Positions 44,565-55,423 of a DNA stretch of 64,000 nucleotides are shown one piece after another. The notes below the pieces were generated by a model. It made no database searches and was not told the origin of the DNA. It saw only the letters and a program-made list of their open reading frames with translations. Source of the DNA: Madurella fahalii (Eukaryota > Ascomycota > Sordariomycetes > Sordariales); contig CM056876.1 of the NCBI GenBank assembly GCA_029876055.1, positions 1,426,001 to 1,490,000 of the forward strand. Reading direction: 5' to 3'. A program made the translations under genes and the position numbers. Position 1 is the stretch's first letter, and every line of letters starts with the position of its first letter.

Positions 44565-47062
44565 TTATAAATCGATCAAGCTCTCCTCCACCACCGGCTG
44601 CTTCGGCGCATGTTGAGGCGCCGAAGGGAATGCCTCTTGCGTATAACCAGAATATGCCGCATTAGGCGGGGCTTGCCAGACAGGGGGAGCGTCGTCTGCT
44701 GAGCAGCGGGATGCTGCCAATACGGCTGCGGCTGCTGGTGCTGCTGGTGCTGGTGCTGTTGCTGCTGATGTTGCTGATGTTGCTGATGTTGCTGCTGCTG
44801 CTGCTGTTGTTGTTGTTGCTGTTGCTGAGACGGTTGAGCCGGTTGAGCCGGTTGAGCCGGGACTGATGCCGGTGTCTGAGGCAGCGACGGTTGGTATGAT
44901 GGAATCGGTTGACTGAGGTTGGGATAAGGCGACATGGTAGGGTCAGGTGGGGAAACCGGCGGCTGCTGAGCCTGTTGTTGTGGCTGCGAGTTAAAGTAGA
45001 AAGATGCGCTTGGGTCGGCTGTTGGAGTAGTGCCAACAGAATCCGCCGGGGTCGGTGCTGACAAATGGGCCGAGGCTGGTGCCTGCTGCACTTGACCTCC
45101 TTGGGAAGCTTCATTCGGAGGGTAACTCGGCTGCTGGTTGTATTGCGGTGCTTGGCTGGGGGGTGCGGCACTCCAACTATCCGTTCTCTGCGGCATCTGT
45201 TGCGGGGGATATTGGCTATTTGGAGGACCGACTACCGAACCTCGCTTGTCGTAAGTTGCATATTGTGGCTGTGGTGTTGGTTGCGGGTAAGAAGGGTGTC
45301 CCGCCGGTCGACCATATTCTTGTTGCTGCGGCTGCTGCTGTTGTTGTTGGTGTTGTTGTTCGCCAGTATAAAAGCTCTCGGCTGGCCCAGGGGCGCTTGG
45401 CGCGCCGAGCGGCAGTGAAGGATACGGCCCGGATGCCTGTCGCGGCGGGGGAAGGCTGTATCCCCCAATGCTGTGCTGGCTGTAGGCCTTGGATAACCGT
45501 TCCTCGAGCATACGGTCATAATAACGCACAACTGTCGAGAGTTTTGCATGGAGATCCAGAAGGGTGTCTGGCATGGGTTAGGGTAAGAATCTTGGGCAGT
45601 TGCAAATCGACTTACCATGCTTGCTCATTGTCTCTCCGTAAGTCCGAGCGAGCTTGGGCCTCAAAGTACCAATGCTGTCGTATAACTCCTGAATCTGCGG
45701 CTCCCGCAAGATGGTTCCTGGCGGCTGCGTCTGGAGGCGGTCGACAAGAGTAGCAAAGAGATTGATATTCTCAGCTTCAACAGGCGTAAGTTCATAGTCG
45801 TTCTTCGGAAGCGCGAACGGCGCCGTTGACGTGGAAGCTGTGACATTGGAAGCCTGCTCCTTCAGCACCGCGGCATGCTTCTTCTTCTGCTCTTCCATGT
45901 CTGCCAGAGAAGCTGCAATGGCCGCCTTCAAATCCTCATCCTCCTCTTCCATAGCCTTAGCCGCTGGAGAGTGTCCATTCGTCTTTGACTGGCTGGCAGT
46001 GGTTCCATTCACCGTAGAGGTATATTGTCGGGAGTGGCTCTTGACTTCCTCGAGGCTCATTGCCAGAGCCTTCTTCAAGTCCTCGTCAAACCCGTCGTCC
46101 ACCCGAGCATTTCGCGGCTGCATGGAAGAGCCTCGCTGCTTGTTAGGAAACGAAGTGTGCGAAGGTGAGCGTTCGTGCCCTGTGGCCCCTCCACGATGAG
46201 ACTTGTCTGTGAGCTTCGCATAACACCCATCATCCACACGGACCGCTTGGAGGATGCCGAGATGGGGCAGGGGTAGTGTCTTGCTTGAGCACTGCTGGTC
46301 GAAGCAGTTTCCACAATTGCGGCAGTGATGCTTTCTGTTGGTGAAAGTGAAGGGGGTTCTACATCTCATGCAAACATCCGAGTCCACCCACTCAGGGGGC
46401 TGGGGGCCGTTAGCATCTCGAACTGTCGTGCCGGACGAGGACCACTTACAGCGCTGCTATCTATCATGCTGCTAGCAACGCTAACACGAGGCGGGAACTG
46501 GAAGCCCTCCCGCTGCAGCGTCCTATACACTTCGCCGATGTACCCAAGCTCGTAACGCCCCTCGGTTGCGGTAGCCCAGGACTGGATGAGGTCGAGGATC
46601 TTTCCGCGGACCTCTGCATTTACCGAAGCGGGGCCAACCGCTTTGAGAAGCGACACCAGACTCTCCATAAACTCGCGGGATGCGATCTCGGTGAGGAAAT
46701 GTGTGCCGCCATTCTTGACGCACGTATCAGTGAGCTGGCAAAGTCGGTTAGCGAGCTGCGAATAGGTTCAGTACGGCTGAGTCTAGTCCATACATTCAGC
46801 GCACTAAGTTGCGTATTGGGATTCTTATTGTTGATGCGCTTCTTGAGCGAGCGCATCGCTTCCTTGGGCTGCACTGTCTTGGATCTGATCACGTCTGAAA
46901 TCTCGAGGTTGAGAGCGATGTCTTCACTACAGCCAAACGCAAGTCAGTTTCTCGTACGCTCGTAGAGTGGGGTTTCAGCACATCGTACAGGCTGCTGCTC
47001 GTGGCCTTATCGATTTGCTCATCCAGGGCGCTGTTGGCCCCTGAGGACCACCACCCCATCAT
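44565..47062 (-). CDS. VPS27: Vps27, ESCRT-0 ubiquitin-sorting subunit (apparent frameshift)
   Basis: Endosomal ESCRT-0 subunit that binds PI3P and ubiquitinated cargo and recruits ESCRT-I and clathrin. The start MMGWWSSGANSALDEQIDKA opens a VHS domain spread over several exons (to about residue 150). A FYVE zinc finger follows (CMRC, RKHHCRNCG); its seventh ligand is Asp, not Cys (VRVDDGC). Two ubiquitin-interacting motifs are visible (EDLKKALAMSLEE and EDLKAAIAASLAD), then a GAT-like Hse1-binding helical region (NINLFATLVDRLQ to YYDRMLEE). A Pro/Gln-rich tail has a long Gln/His tract. As written the frame stops at 44576, but the tail after a run of five C's on the coding strand (plus-strand G's at 44683-44687) makes no family sense; re-reading one base there gives the expected tail ending ESLIDL, the clathrin-box motif, with TAA at 44567-44565. 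Divergent from the Doa4-type gene. Confidence 0.92.
44716..44835 (-). repeat. Poly-Gln/His coding tract in Vps27
   Basis: CAG/CAA/CAT trinucleotides encode a Gln-rich run interrupted by His, about 35 residues, in the disordered C-terminal region just before the clathrin-box end. The pattern mixes CAG, CAA and CAT/CAC and is not a pure microsatellite. Confidence 0.85.
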
Positions 47063-48233
47063 GTTGATGGCGGATAGAGGGAACCGAATCTGTGGTGTCG
47101 ATGCGTGGGTTGGAGGAAGGCGTAGCTCGAGGAGACGGCGGGGAAGGTTGGAAATCGGGCGCGGCGTGCTTGTCGGTTGTGCGGGGACGATGAAGAACTT
47201 GATGAAAGCAGGTGATGCAAACAATTCTTAGCCCGCAGCTGGCAGTATGTGCGCATCGGCAAGTTATGCAGAGGGCGTTGGCGATGCAGAAGATGGATGA
47301 AGTTGTCCAGCGATGCCGCTGCCTGCCGTTGGTTACGTATGGCCGCCTTGCAAGGGGCCCGGAGCTTGCCCGCCTCCCCAAGCTTGCCAAGCGATACAAA
47401 GGTACCCCTGCCAACTTTGCCCGCAGCTGCCAGCCGCACAAGAACCAGGCTGACAGTCCGGCGGGGGCCTACCGTTTGGGGCTTGTACTGTACATACATC
47501 CCTCCCAACGCTTCTCCCTCTTCGACGAAAGGCGAAATCGAAGGCGGGGAGTGGAATCTAGCTTTAAAGGGGAAACCATCTACTGTCATGTCTAGTTATT
47601 GTCAATATTTTACCTTGTCTTATTTTTTAACGATCGAGCATCGCAAACCGATGGGTTGAGCTCCGGAGGTGTGTACTGTACAGTACTGTACTGTACCTAG
47701 GCTCGGATTCCAGCGCCTAAGCCACCTGCCAAGGACGAGAAAGTGGCTCCGGGGCGTCTGGATGATCGGCTCGTCACAGCGCCGCCCCGACCACATTCGT
47801 CACAAGTCGTCGTCTCCAGAACGACCCCACATGTCAGAAGGACAAGCAGACCAGCCGGAGTACAAACTAAACGCTCTTGGAAACTTGCGTAATCTTCCGA
47901 CAAAGAGTGCCCTCCATTCCAGCCCGGCAAACAAGCTCCTGACGGCTCGCACGAACCGCAACCTTTTATCCAACAAAGCCGCCACCCATGCTGTCGCCTT
48001 CCCTCCGGTCTTCACCCGCTCCGCACCGAGTCCGTTTCCGCTCCGCAGTCACCTACTAGACCGGCGTTCGATCCACAACGCCCCATCGCCGTTGCGACTG
48101 CAGCGCTAAGCCATGATCACTCGGTAGTTCATCAACCGCTAACTAGGCACACACATTCTCGCGTCTTCCACCGTACCGAAGCCACCGATCGCATCGAACG
48201 GACCGAGGAACGGCGAGACTTGCTGGCCCCGCG
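47063..48233. promoter_or_regulatory. Shared divergent region, Vps27 and Doa4-type genes
   Basis: 1.17 kb separates the starts of Vps27 (minus) and the Doa4-type deubiquitinase (plus). It has no convincing coding frame; several short frames overlap on both strands without domains. It must contain both promoters. An imperfect GTACTGTAC-type inverted repeat (about 47670-47697) is seen. No known operator is assigned. Confidence 0.6.
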
Positions 48234-51200
48234 ATGGCGGGCTCGACCACGTTGCTGGACCAAGGGGGGTCTGCGGCTCCCGGAGCACTTGGCGGCGGGC
48301 ATGATGGCGCCAAGGTTCCGAAGCGGCCGCTACCGCACATCGACGACATCATCTCTGTCACCGTGGACCTGGAGGAGCAAGCGCCCATAGAGAAAGTCCT
48401 CGTGACAGCCGAAAACTACCTGCGCCAGGCCGAGTCGTCCAAGAACTTCGGCAGACCTGACTACGCATTGCAGGACTATCTAAGAGCCAGCATCATTCTT
48501 CTCCGCATCATCCAAAGGAATATGGGATGGCCGTCGTTACAGACAAGCAATAAAGCACAGTATGAGCGTTACCAACGTCTTCTCCACCAAGTCGACGCCG
48601 CCCACAGCGATTTCGATGCCATCAAGTCCCAAATCAAGGCCGATAACGCTAGGACCGGCGTTCAGCCTACAGTCCGTCGGCCGGCATCAGCTGGAGGGGT
48701 AATCAATAAACGAGTTGCGAATGGGACAATAATCGGACAGGAGAATAGCGTCTCCGCGGCAATGGGGAATGGGGCGCCGGTTCGTCCGCCGCCATCGCCG
48801 CCCAAGACGAAACCTGTTGTGCATCCCAAGCCCCAGAATCTTCATGGGAACGCCCTACAACCGGGAGTCGCGACGTCCTCGGCCAACAAGGCCCAGGATC
48901 TCGTCCAGCGCTTTGCGAATCACCGCGCCGCAACGACCAAACCCCAACATGACCCGCGTATCCGAACAGTTCCCATCATACCGCCAAAGTCGTCAGGGGC
49001 ACAGAAATCTTCAGAGGGGTCATCTCCAAGCCTGCCCGCGAACGAAGCCCTGGCGGGTATGCCCCAACTTCCAGCCGCCATTTATAATCCACCAAGAGGA
49101 ACAATCTCGAGCGAGGCCGCAGAGCTGCCCTCGAGCGCCCCTCGCGCCATGTTTACTAGGACAAGCTCGGCCGCCTCTTTGAGTACCACCAGAAACATGA
49201 AGTCTCCTCCCCCTGACGGACCCACTTCACCGGTCCAGACCAACGGACTCGCAAACTCCCCAACCAAACGAACTCGACTCTCCGTCCCGGACGGCGAGAC
49301 AATATCTGTTGAAGATCTTCTCCGTTTCATGCGAGCTGGGACCAAGGATCTCTCGATTCTGTTGATCGATATCAGAAATCGAGAAGAATTCGACGACGGC
49401 CACATCATGTCCCAGGCCACCATCTGCCTCGAACCCGAGGTTCTGTCGAGGCCACACATATCAGCGAATCAAATAGCAGACAGCATGGTTCTTGCGCCGG
49501 CATCGGAGCAATTATTGTTTGAGAGGCGGCATGACTTTGATCTGGTGGTGTTCTACGACCAGGATTCAGAACGAATAGCCGCTAACCCGCAGACGCCTAA
49601 AGCAAAGGCTGTCCATGGTCTTTTCAACGCCCTCACCCAGTACGACTTTTTCGGGGCCCCCGGGAAAAAGTCTGGTCCGAAGCTGCTTCGAGGGGGTCTA
49701 GATGCGTGGACGAGTGTCGTCGGAAACGCAAGCCTCCAGTCATCGTCGACAGCTGGCGTCAAGAGGATGTCAGCTACACCAATGGCGCGTTCATTCCTGA
49801 ACCCTCGGCAGAAGTATATCACACGTCCCATTCAGGATGCGGAAGAAGCCAGGCGATGGGAAGATACCATCGCAGATGTCGGTGCAATCTCTCCTATTAG
49901 AACGACCGAGGACTTTCTCCGCCGCTTCCCCCTATTTCGGAGCACAGGGAATCAATGATCTCGCCGGTCAGCCCCCCGCCCAGCCGACCACAAAGCCCGT
50001 TCCAATACCGCCTCTCTCATGAGGAGAACCTCTACACCTCCCTACCTCCCCCGCCGGCGTGTCCACCCCCAGCCCTCCCCCGTAGGAGCTACAGCGGCTT
50101 GGCGGAAGCTGAGGACAGCTCTGTCGCCTTGGCAAAGAGGTCGTCAGTGAAGCCGAATCTCGATCAAATACGAAAGTTCCGCACAGGACTCCACAACCCG
50201 GGCGTCTTTTGCTTTGCGAATAGCTCATTGCAAGCCATATTTGCAACCCCGGGGTTTTCTCGCGAGATATGGGCCGGGGATTGGAAAACTGCATACAAAG
50301 TACCCATGAAACCCGATGAGCAGCTCGAGAACCCTCAGCTGCTCGTCAAGTGCTTGGCCAACTTGTTCCATTGGCTCAACCAAGGAGCGTTCCCGTCCCT
50401 CAAGGCCAAGACTTTCATGGTTTGTTGCCCATCTTCCTAGCGGTCGTAAGCGGTGGTGCTAACTATTATACGCCAGGACTATATCCATTTCATCCATTCC
50501 AAGACCGCCGACGGAAGACAGAAACCGGAAGCCGAAGTGTTCGGTGGCCATTGCCAGCAAGACGCCCAGGAGTTCTACTCCTTTATCATGGACAACATCC
50601 ACGACGAAACGAACACCCGCCGCGACAGGCAACCCTCCAAGGAAGAGAAGCCCTACACGCCAAAGGACGGCACCATCATCCAGAACGCCATGGACTACTG
50701 GCGCGACTACTCGAGCGCCAGCGCCTCGATCGTGGACAAGTACTTCCGCGGCCTCGAGGTGTTCATCTCGCGCTGCCACAACCGCGACTGCCGCCAAGAG
50801 CTCCGCCTCTTCCAGCCGTGCGACGTCTGGATCCTCAACCTCGCCGGCGCCAACGACCCGACCGACCTCGACAGCCTCCTCGCCAACCACCAGACGTCGG
50901 AACACTTCCCCGACCTGGTCTGCGAGACGTGCAACAAGCCCGGCCGCACGCGGAAGGCCAAGTTTGCCCGCCTCCCGGACCGCCTCGCCTTCTGCCTCAA
51001 CCGCTTCCACAACGCGGGCGGCGGCGGACTGCTGAGCAGCAGCAGCAGCAACAGGACGGGCAAGATCCACACAAAGGTGCGCTTCCCCATCCGGGACCTC
51101 GACCTCACCCGCTACTGCGCCGAGCCGGACCCGGACATGGCGTCGACGCGCGACACCCACTTCGCGGGCAGGATGAAGTACGACTGCTACGCCGTGACGG

Positions 51201-51421
51201 TGCACGTCGGGCAGGGCATCAACGGCGGGCACTACTACAGCTACGTGCAGGACGAGCTGTCGCGGGACCCGACCGACTGGTTCCGGTGCAACGACGAGGT
51301 CGTGGACCGGGTCAAGATCGGCACGGGCGGCGCCGCCGGGAGCAGCGACCTGACCGAGACCATGTACCAGAGCGGGAACGCGTCGGCATACATGGTGTAT
51401 TACCGCCGCCAGGGGACTTGA
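48234..51421 (+). CDS. Doa4-type ubiquitin carboxyl-terminal hydrolase (apparent frameshift)
   Basis: Deubiquitinase that strips ubiquitin from endosomal cargo before sorting into multivesicular bodies. ATG 48234 opens a USP8/Doa4-like helical dimerisation-type region (about residues 40-145), a Pro/Ser-rich linker, and a rhodanese-like domain (about 355-500; ILLIDIRNREEFDDGHI). The frame then stops at 49958. From 49955 another frame carries on into the USP domain: Cys box GLHNPGVFCFANSSLQ, Gln-box GHCQQDAQEFY, His box INGGHYYSYVQ and WFRCNDEVV, ending at TGA 51421. An intron spans 50420-50476. Re-reading one base in the five-C run at about 49928-49932 joins the two halves: RRFP leads into ISEHRESMISPV, fitting a single Doa4 protein. 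Without it the locus would make a rhodanese protein and leave the USP part unstarted. Zinc-ribbon cysteines (CHNRDC, CETC) are kept. Confidence 0.9.
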
Positions 51422-51844
51422 GGTTAGCGATGACCGATTCTGCGCTAGACTAGATGCTGAGAGGAAAGATGGGTAGCTGTAGTTGTCAGCGACGACGATG
51501 GGGTTTTGGGAACGGCGAGCGCATCAGCCATCAGGAACACATGGGATAACGGCGCACAAGTTAGCGTGCTGAGTGGTGCTAAGCTAATTCCCATCCTGCT
51601 GTCCTTTCGAGATACCAATTTACAATGAATTATTGTAAAATACTCATCGCATCACTATCTTGGTGCCGAGACTATGGCCGATTTAACTTGTATATTGTTC
51701 CATCCAAATCCATCAATTCATATCAATTCCAGATCCCACACAATCAATACAACAAACGCCTTTGCCATACGTACCCTGCCTTTGCAGAAACAAGCCGCAT
51801 AATGCAATGGCACGGCAGACCGCGAAAAAGACCCGCCGCGAGAC
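51422..51844. other. Convergent intergenic region
   Basis: About 420 bp between the stops of the Doa4-type gene and the acyl-CoA synthetase gene. It contains both 3' UTRs and is AT-richer than the coding flanks. Nothing else is seen. Confidence 0.6.
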
Positions 51845-54093
51845 TCATTTGCCCTCCAAACAATCCTTGATCTCCTTGGCGTATCTCTCTCGTACCGCTC
51901 TGCGATTAATCTTTTGCGTTGCCGTCACGAGACCCTGTATATTATCCACAGTCAGCATAAACGTCTTAACCACCGAAACTGAAGAGAAAGGGGGCCAGGA
52001 AGGGAGACGGAGAAGAAAAATATATGAGAGTAAAAGAACTGACATTCCCCGGTGTCCACTCCTCCCCAACAATCACCACCCCGGCTACCGTCTCCATGGC
52101 GCTCAGCCCGGCCTGCTTCGCCACACCCTGCAGCCCTTTCAGCACCTCCCCTCGAACCCTCTTGTCACGGTGTAGTTCGCCATCAACGTCAACCCCTAGC
52201 TCCTTAGCCTTCTCCGCCAGGTTCTTCTCGTTGGCCACCACAATCGCAATCGGCTTCGGGTAGGCGCTCTCGCCGTGAATCATGATGTTCTGCACGTACG
52301 CGCTGCCGCGGTATATCGCCTCGAGCTTTTCCAGGGCGATGTACTCGCCGCCCTGGAGCTTGACGAGGTTCTTGACGCGGTCGATAACACGCACATGGCC
52401 GTGCTCGTCAAACTCGCCAATGTCGCCCGTCTTGAACCACCCGTCGGCCGTGATCGCCTTGGCCGTCTCCTCGGGGTTCTCAAAGTACTCCTTGACCACG
52501 GGGGCGCCGCGGATGAGGATCTCGCCCTGCGGCGGGGACGAGTCGACGCTGTAGTTGAGCTCGGGGAGCGACACAAGCTTGAGCTCGACGGCGGCCGGGA
52601 TGGGGCCGATGGCGTCGGGCGTCCATTGCAGCGGGCAACCTAGCGCGCCGTTTCCGCAGGTCTCGGTCAGGCCGTAGCCGTTAAGCATGGGCGCGACGAC
52701 CATGCTCATGAAGTGCAGGGTCGGGGTGGCGATGCCGCTGGCGCCGTTGATGATGAAACGGAGGCGCGAACCGGTCATGGCGCGGACTTTGCTGAATACG
52801 AGGCGGTCGAGGATGGCGGCGCCGGGGAGGTGGTTCTTGACGAGGAAGGATTTGAGATTGAAGGCTCCCCAAAACAGGGAGCGGGTCAGGGAACCGGACG
52901 AGTTCACTTTGCTCTCGATGCCCTTCTTGACCGTTTCCCAGATCTGCGGGACGCCAACCATGACGGTGGGCGCGAAGGTGCGCATGTCGCCGTGGCAGTT
53001 GCGCATGCTCGTGTCGGCAAGGGTGCGTGGGTGGCCGTACCCTAGCGTGGCGCCGACGAACATGGCGAGGTTCTCGAGCACGAGCTCAAAGATGTGGGCA
53101 AGGGGCAGGTACGCAAGGACGTACTCGCGGTGCGAGACGGCGTCTTCCATGACCGTGTACAGGCCGGCAACGGCGGCCACGAAGCCGGCGTGTGATACAG
53201 GGACACCCTTGGGCGGGCCGGTACTCCCGGAGGTGTACATGATGCAGTACGTCTCTTCGGGGTCTGGTGGGACCGGCTCGGTTGGATTCTTCTCGCCGAG
53301 GGTGCGCAGCTCCTCGAAAGAGAGGATGGTGAGTTCCGGGTGGGACGACTTGAATCGTTCGAGTTCGGCGTCGGAGATGGGGAGGTGCGTGGCGTGGTTG
53401 TAGATGAGGATCCTGACGGACTGGGCTTTCTTGAGAGGGTTTGCGATTGTCTTGAAGAGATGGGGGTCGACAAACATGGCGTTTGCCTTGCTCTGTACGA
53501 GTGAGTGCTCGACACCGCTCTCGCCGAGCGTGTCGTAGGCGGTAACAACGGTCATAGATTGCGATGAGCATGCATGCGCCATGCCGAGCCATTGTGGGCT
53601 ATTTCCCAGTCAGGGATGTGGAAGGGGAGAGGGGGACCAAGACCACTCGCCTCGTAGTCGCGAAAATGTGCAGCCTGTCCCTAGGTGACAGCCCCAGCTT
53701 TCTCAAACCGGCGCCCACTTGCAAGACCATGGTAAAGTACTCCTGGTACGTCATGTACGAGTAGTCGGAGAGCTCGTAGTAGGTCCATTCCTTGTCGACT
53801 TGCCTTGTCTCGCCGTCGACAACCTTGGGGACCTTCTTGGTCTCCTTGTGGGTATGGATCAGCTTCCGGCTGCCAACGGCCGGCTCGTTGGCATAGCGTT
53901 CTGCGCTCCTCTTGAGCAGGTCAAAGGTAGTGTTGACATCGGTGGCGGGGCGTTCTACCAGAGCATCTTTGGCCTTGGGATGGCGGCGCGGGATGGTTTC
54001 ACCTGCAACGGCTTGGTAACCCGCCGCTTCGACAGTGAATGGGGGTTTTTGCACCTTGCGCAGTGGTGTTGGCCCTGTGATGTACGACGACAT
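51845..54093 (-). CDS. Long-chain acyl-CoA synthetase (Faa1-type), 695 residues
   Basis: Activates long-chain fatty acids to acyl-CoA with ATP. Exons 54093-53651, 53598-52044 and 51934-51845 sum to 2088 nt and give 695 residues, the usual size of yeast Faa1/Faa4. The AMP-binding P-loop is YTSGSTGPPKGV, the LPLAHIFE block follows, the adenylate motif is GYGLTETCG, and the fatty-acyl-CoA-synthetase signature is DGWFKTGDIGEFDEHGHVRV followed by the hinge DRVKNLVKLQGGEYIALE. The last exon has the catalytic-lysine region (TATQKINRRAV). The first intron has a GC donor (53650-53649, AG|GCGAGT) and a normal AG acceptor; it is the only way to keep the frame and the conserved TTS-PQWLGMAHA block. Start ATG 54093; stop TGA 51847-51845. 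It converges on the Doa4-type gene. Confidence 0.95.
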
Positions 54094-55423
54094 GTTGCAA
54101 CACCGGTGGTGAGACTGGAATTCGGGTCGTGATGTTGTCGTGGTTGTCAGAGCTGCTCGGCCAGCTTAATGCTGCGGGTTGACACTACTGTGCCGAGGCA
54201 TGCGACCTTGCACGGAGCTAGCGAGCCTCGGTTCCTTTACCCAGTCCAATGCCTCTTACGCTGTGGCTTGCATAGGGGCGGAATGGCGTAGCTGGGCGTG
54301 AGACTTGGCTGGCTTCCAATATCCCGTGTATGGTACGCCAAGGAAGGGCTGCGTTTCTGTTGAGAACTAAACGCGTTTAGGTGCTTCGTTGCAGATGAAC
54401 CGAAGTTCGAATACCGATTCAGGACGTGAAGGGAAAGATGCGGGAACCCCGCCATTTTGAACAGGCCACCATGTGGTTCCAGCTTTGCTGCTTGTTTTTG
54501 GCAAATGACCTCAACAATCGCCCGCTCATTCCCCAAAGCAGCAGCGCGATGACGGCAGACAACGCATGTCCCGGAACTTGCCACGCCAAGCTGCAGTAGC
54601 TTTGGCCAAGCCTTGTTACCTTCATACATATGGGCCAGGCTCCCCCGCTGGTGCTGCTAGCGAGGTCCACCCGATTCATAGTTCATAGGTGCTTTGTCGA
54701 CGGTTGAGAACGTCAACATGTCAATGATCGAGATGTGCTGCCATATTACGGGAAAAACAAAACACCCGCATGGTTTTCCAGTTTGGAGGGAATCGTCCCA
54801 ACAGCCTGAACTACGTAGGCCGCGAGACTCGCTCAGCCACACAGAACAACCTAACCCGCTCTGGGGATCAGCAACAGCAGCTCCTCGGTAGCAGCTCCTC
54901 GGTAGCAGCTCCTCGGTGGATCATCCAGCCCTACCAGTTCAAGCTGAAGTGGGACATGGGTGGACAGATTGAGCCCAAACCCTTTTCAGTATCCACAGCG
55001 ATGTCATTGACATCCGATTACGCACTCCCTGTAAAGCAAACACTCTAGGCTAGTGAGTCGGTGCAGTCGGTGCACCGAGAAGAGTTTCCCCTATTCCATT
55101 TGTTTGCATTCACAAGTAGATCGCCCCAACCGGTGTAAGGATCAAGCGCTTGGAACGACTCACTATCTCCCGTTAGCTTCAAGCTTCTTTGGCTGCAATT
55201 GCAGTATGTCGACAAATACATTGGCTTGGACTCGTCTTGGCGAGCGAATCCTGCCGCCAGCTGACAGCGGCCCTGCAGGGTTTACGACAGCCTCGACGTC
55301 AGCTCGCGGCGCCAATCCGAGGAATGTCGAACACAACCGCAAAGCGACGCTTGAGGTCTCGGCTCTTAAGTGGCTTCTTTGTCGACGAGCAGCAGCAGCA
55401 GCACCCAAAACGGCAGCATTACC
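54094..55423. promoter_or_regulatory. Divergent region, acyl-CoA synthetase / zinc-cluster factor
   Basis: 1.3 kb between divergently transcribed genes. Short frames on both strands have no domain content. Three direct repeats of about 12 bp close to GGTAGCAGCTCC occur at about 54886-54920. Both promoters must lie here; no operator is named. Confidence 0.45.

Noticed and set aside
49955..51421. USP domain as an independent gene starting at ATG 49955.
   Set aside because: The ATG overlaps the upstream stop, conserved Doa4 sequence continues across it in the shifted frame, and the rhodanese-USP order is the family norm.
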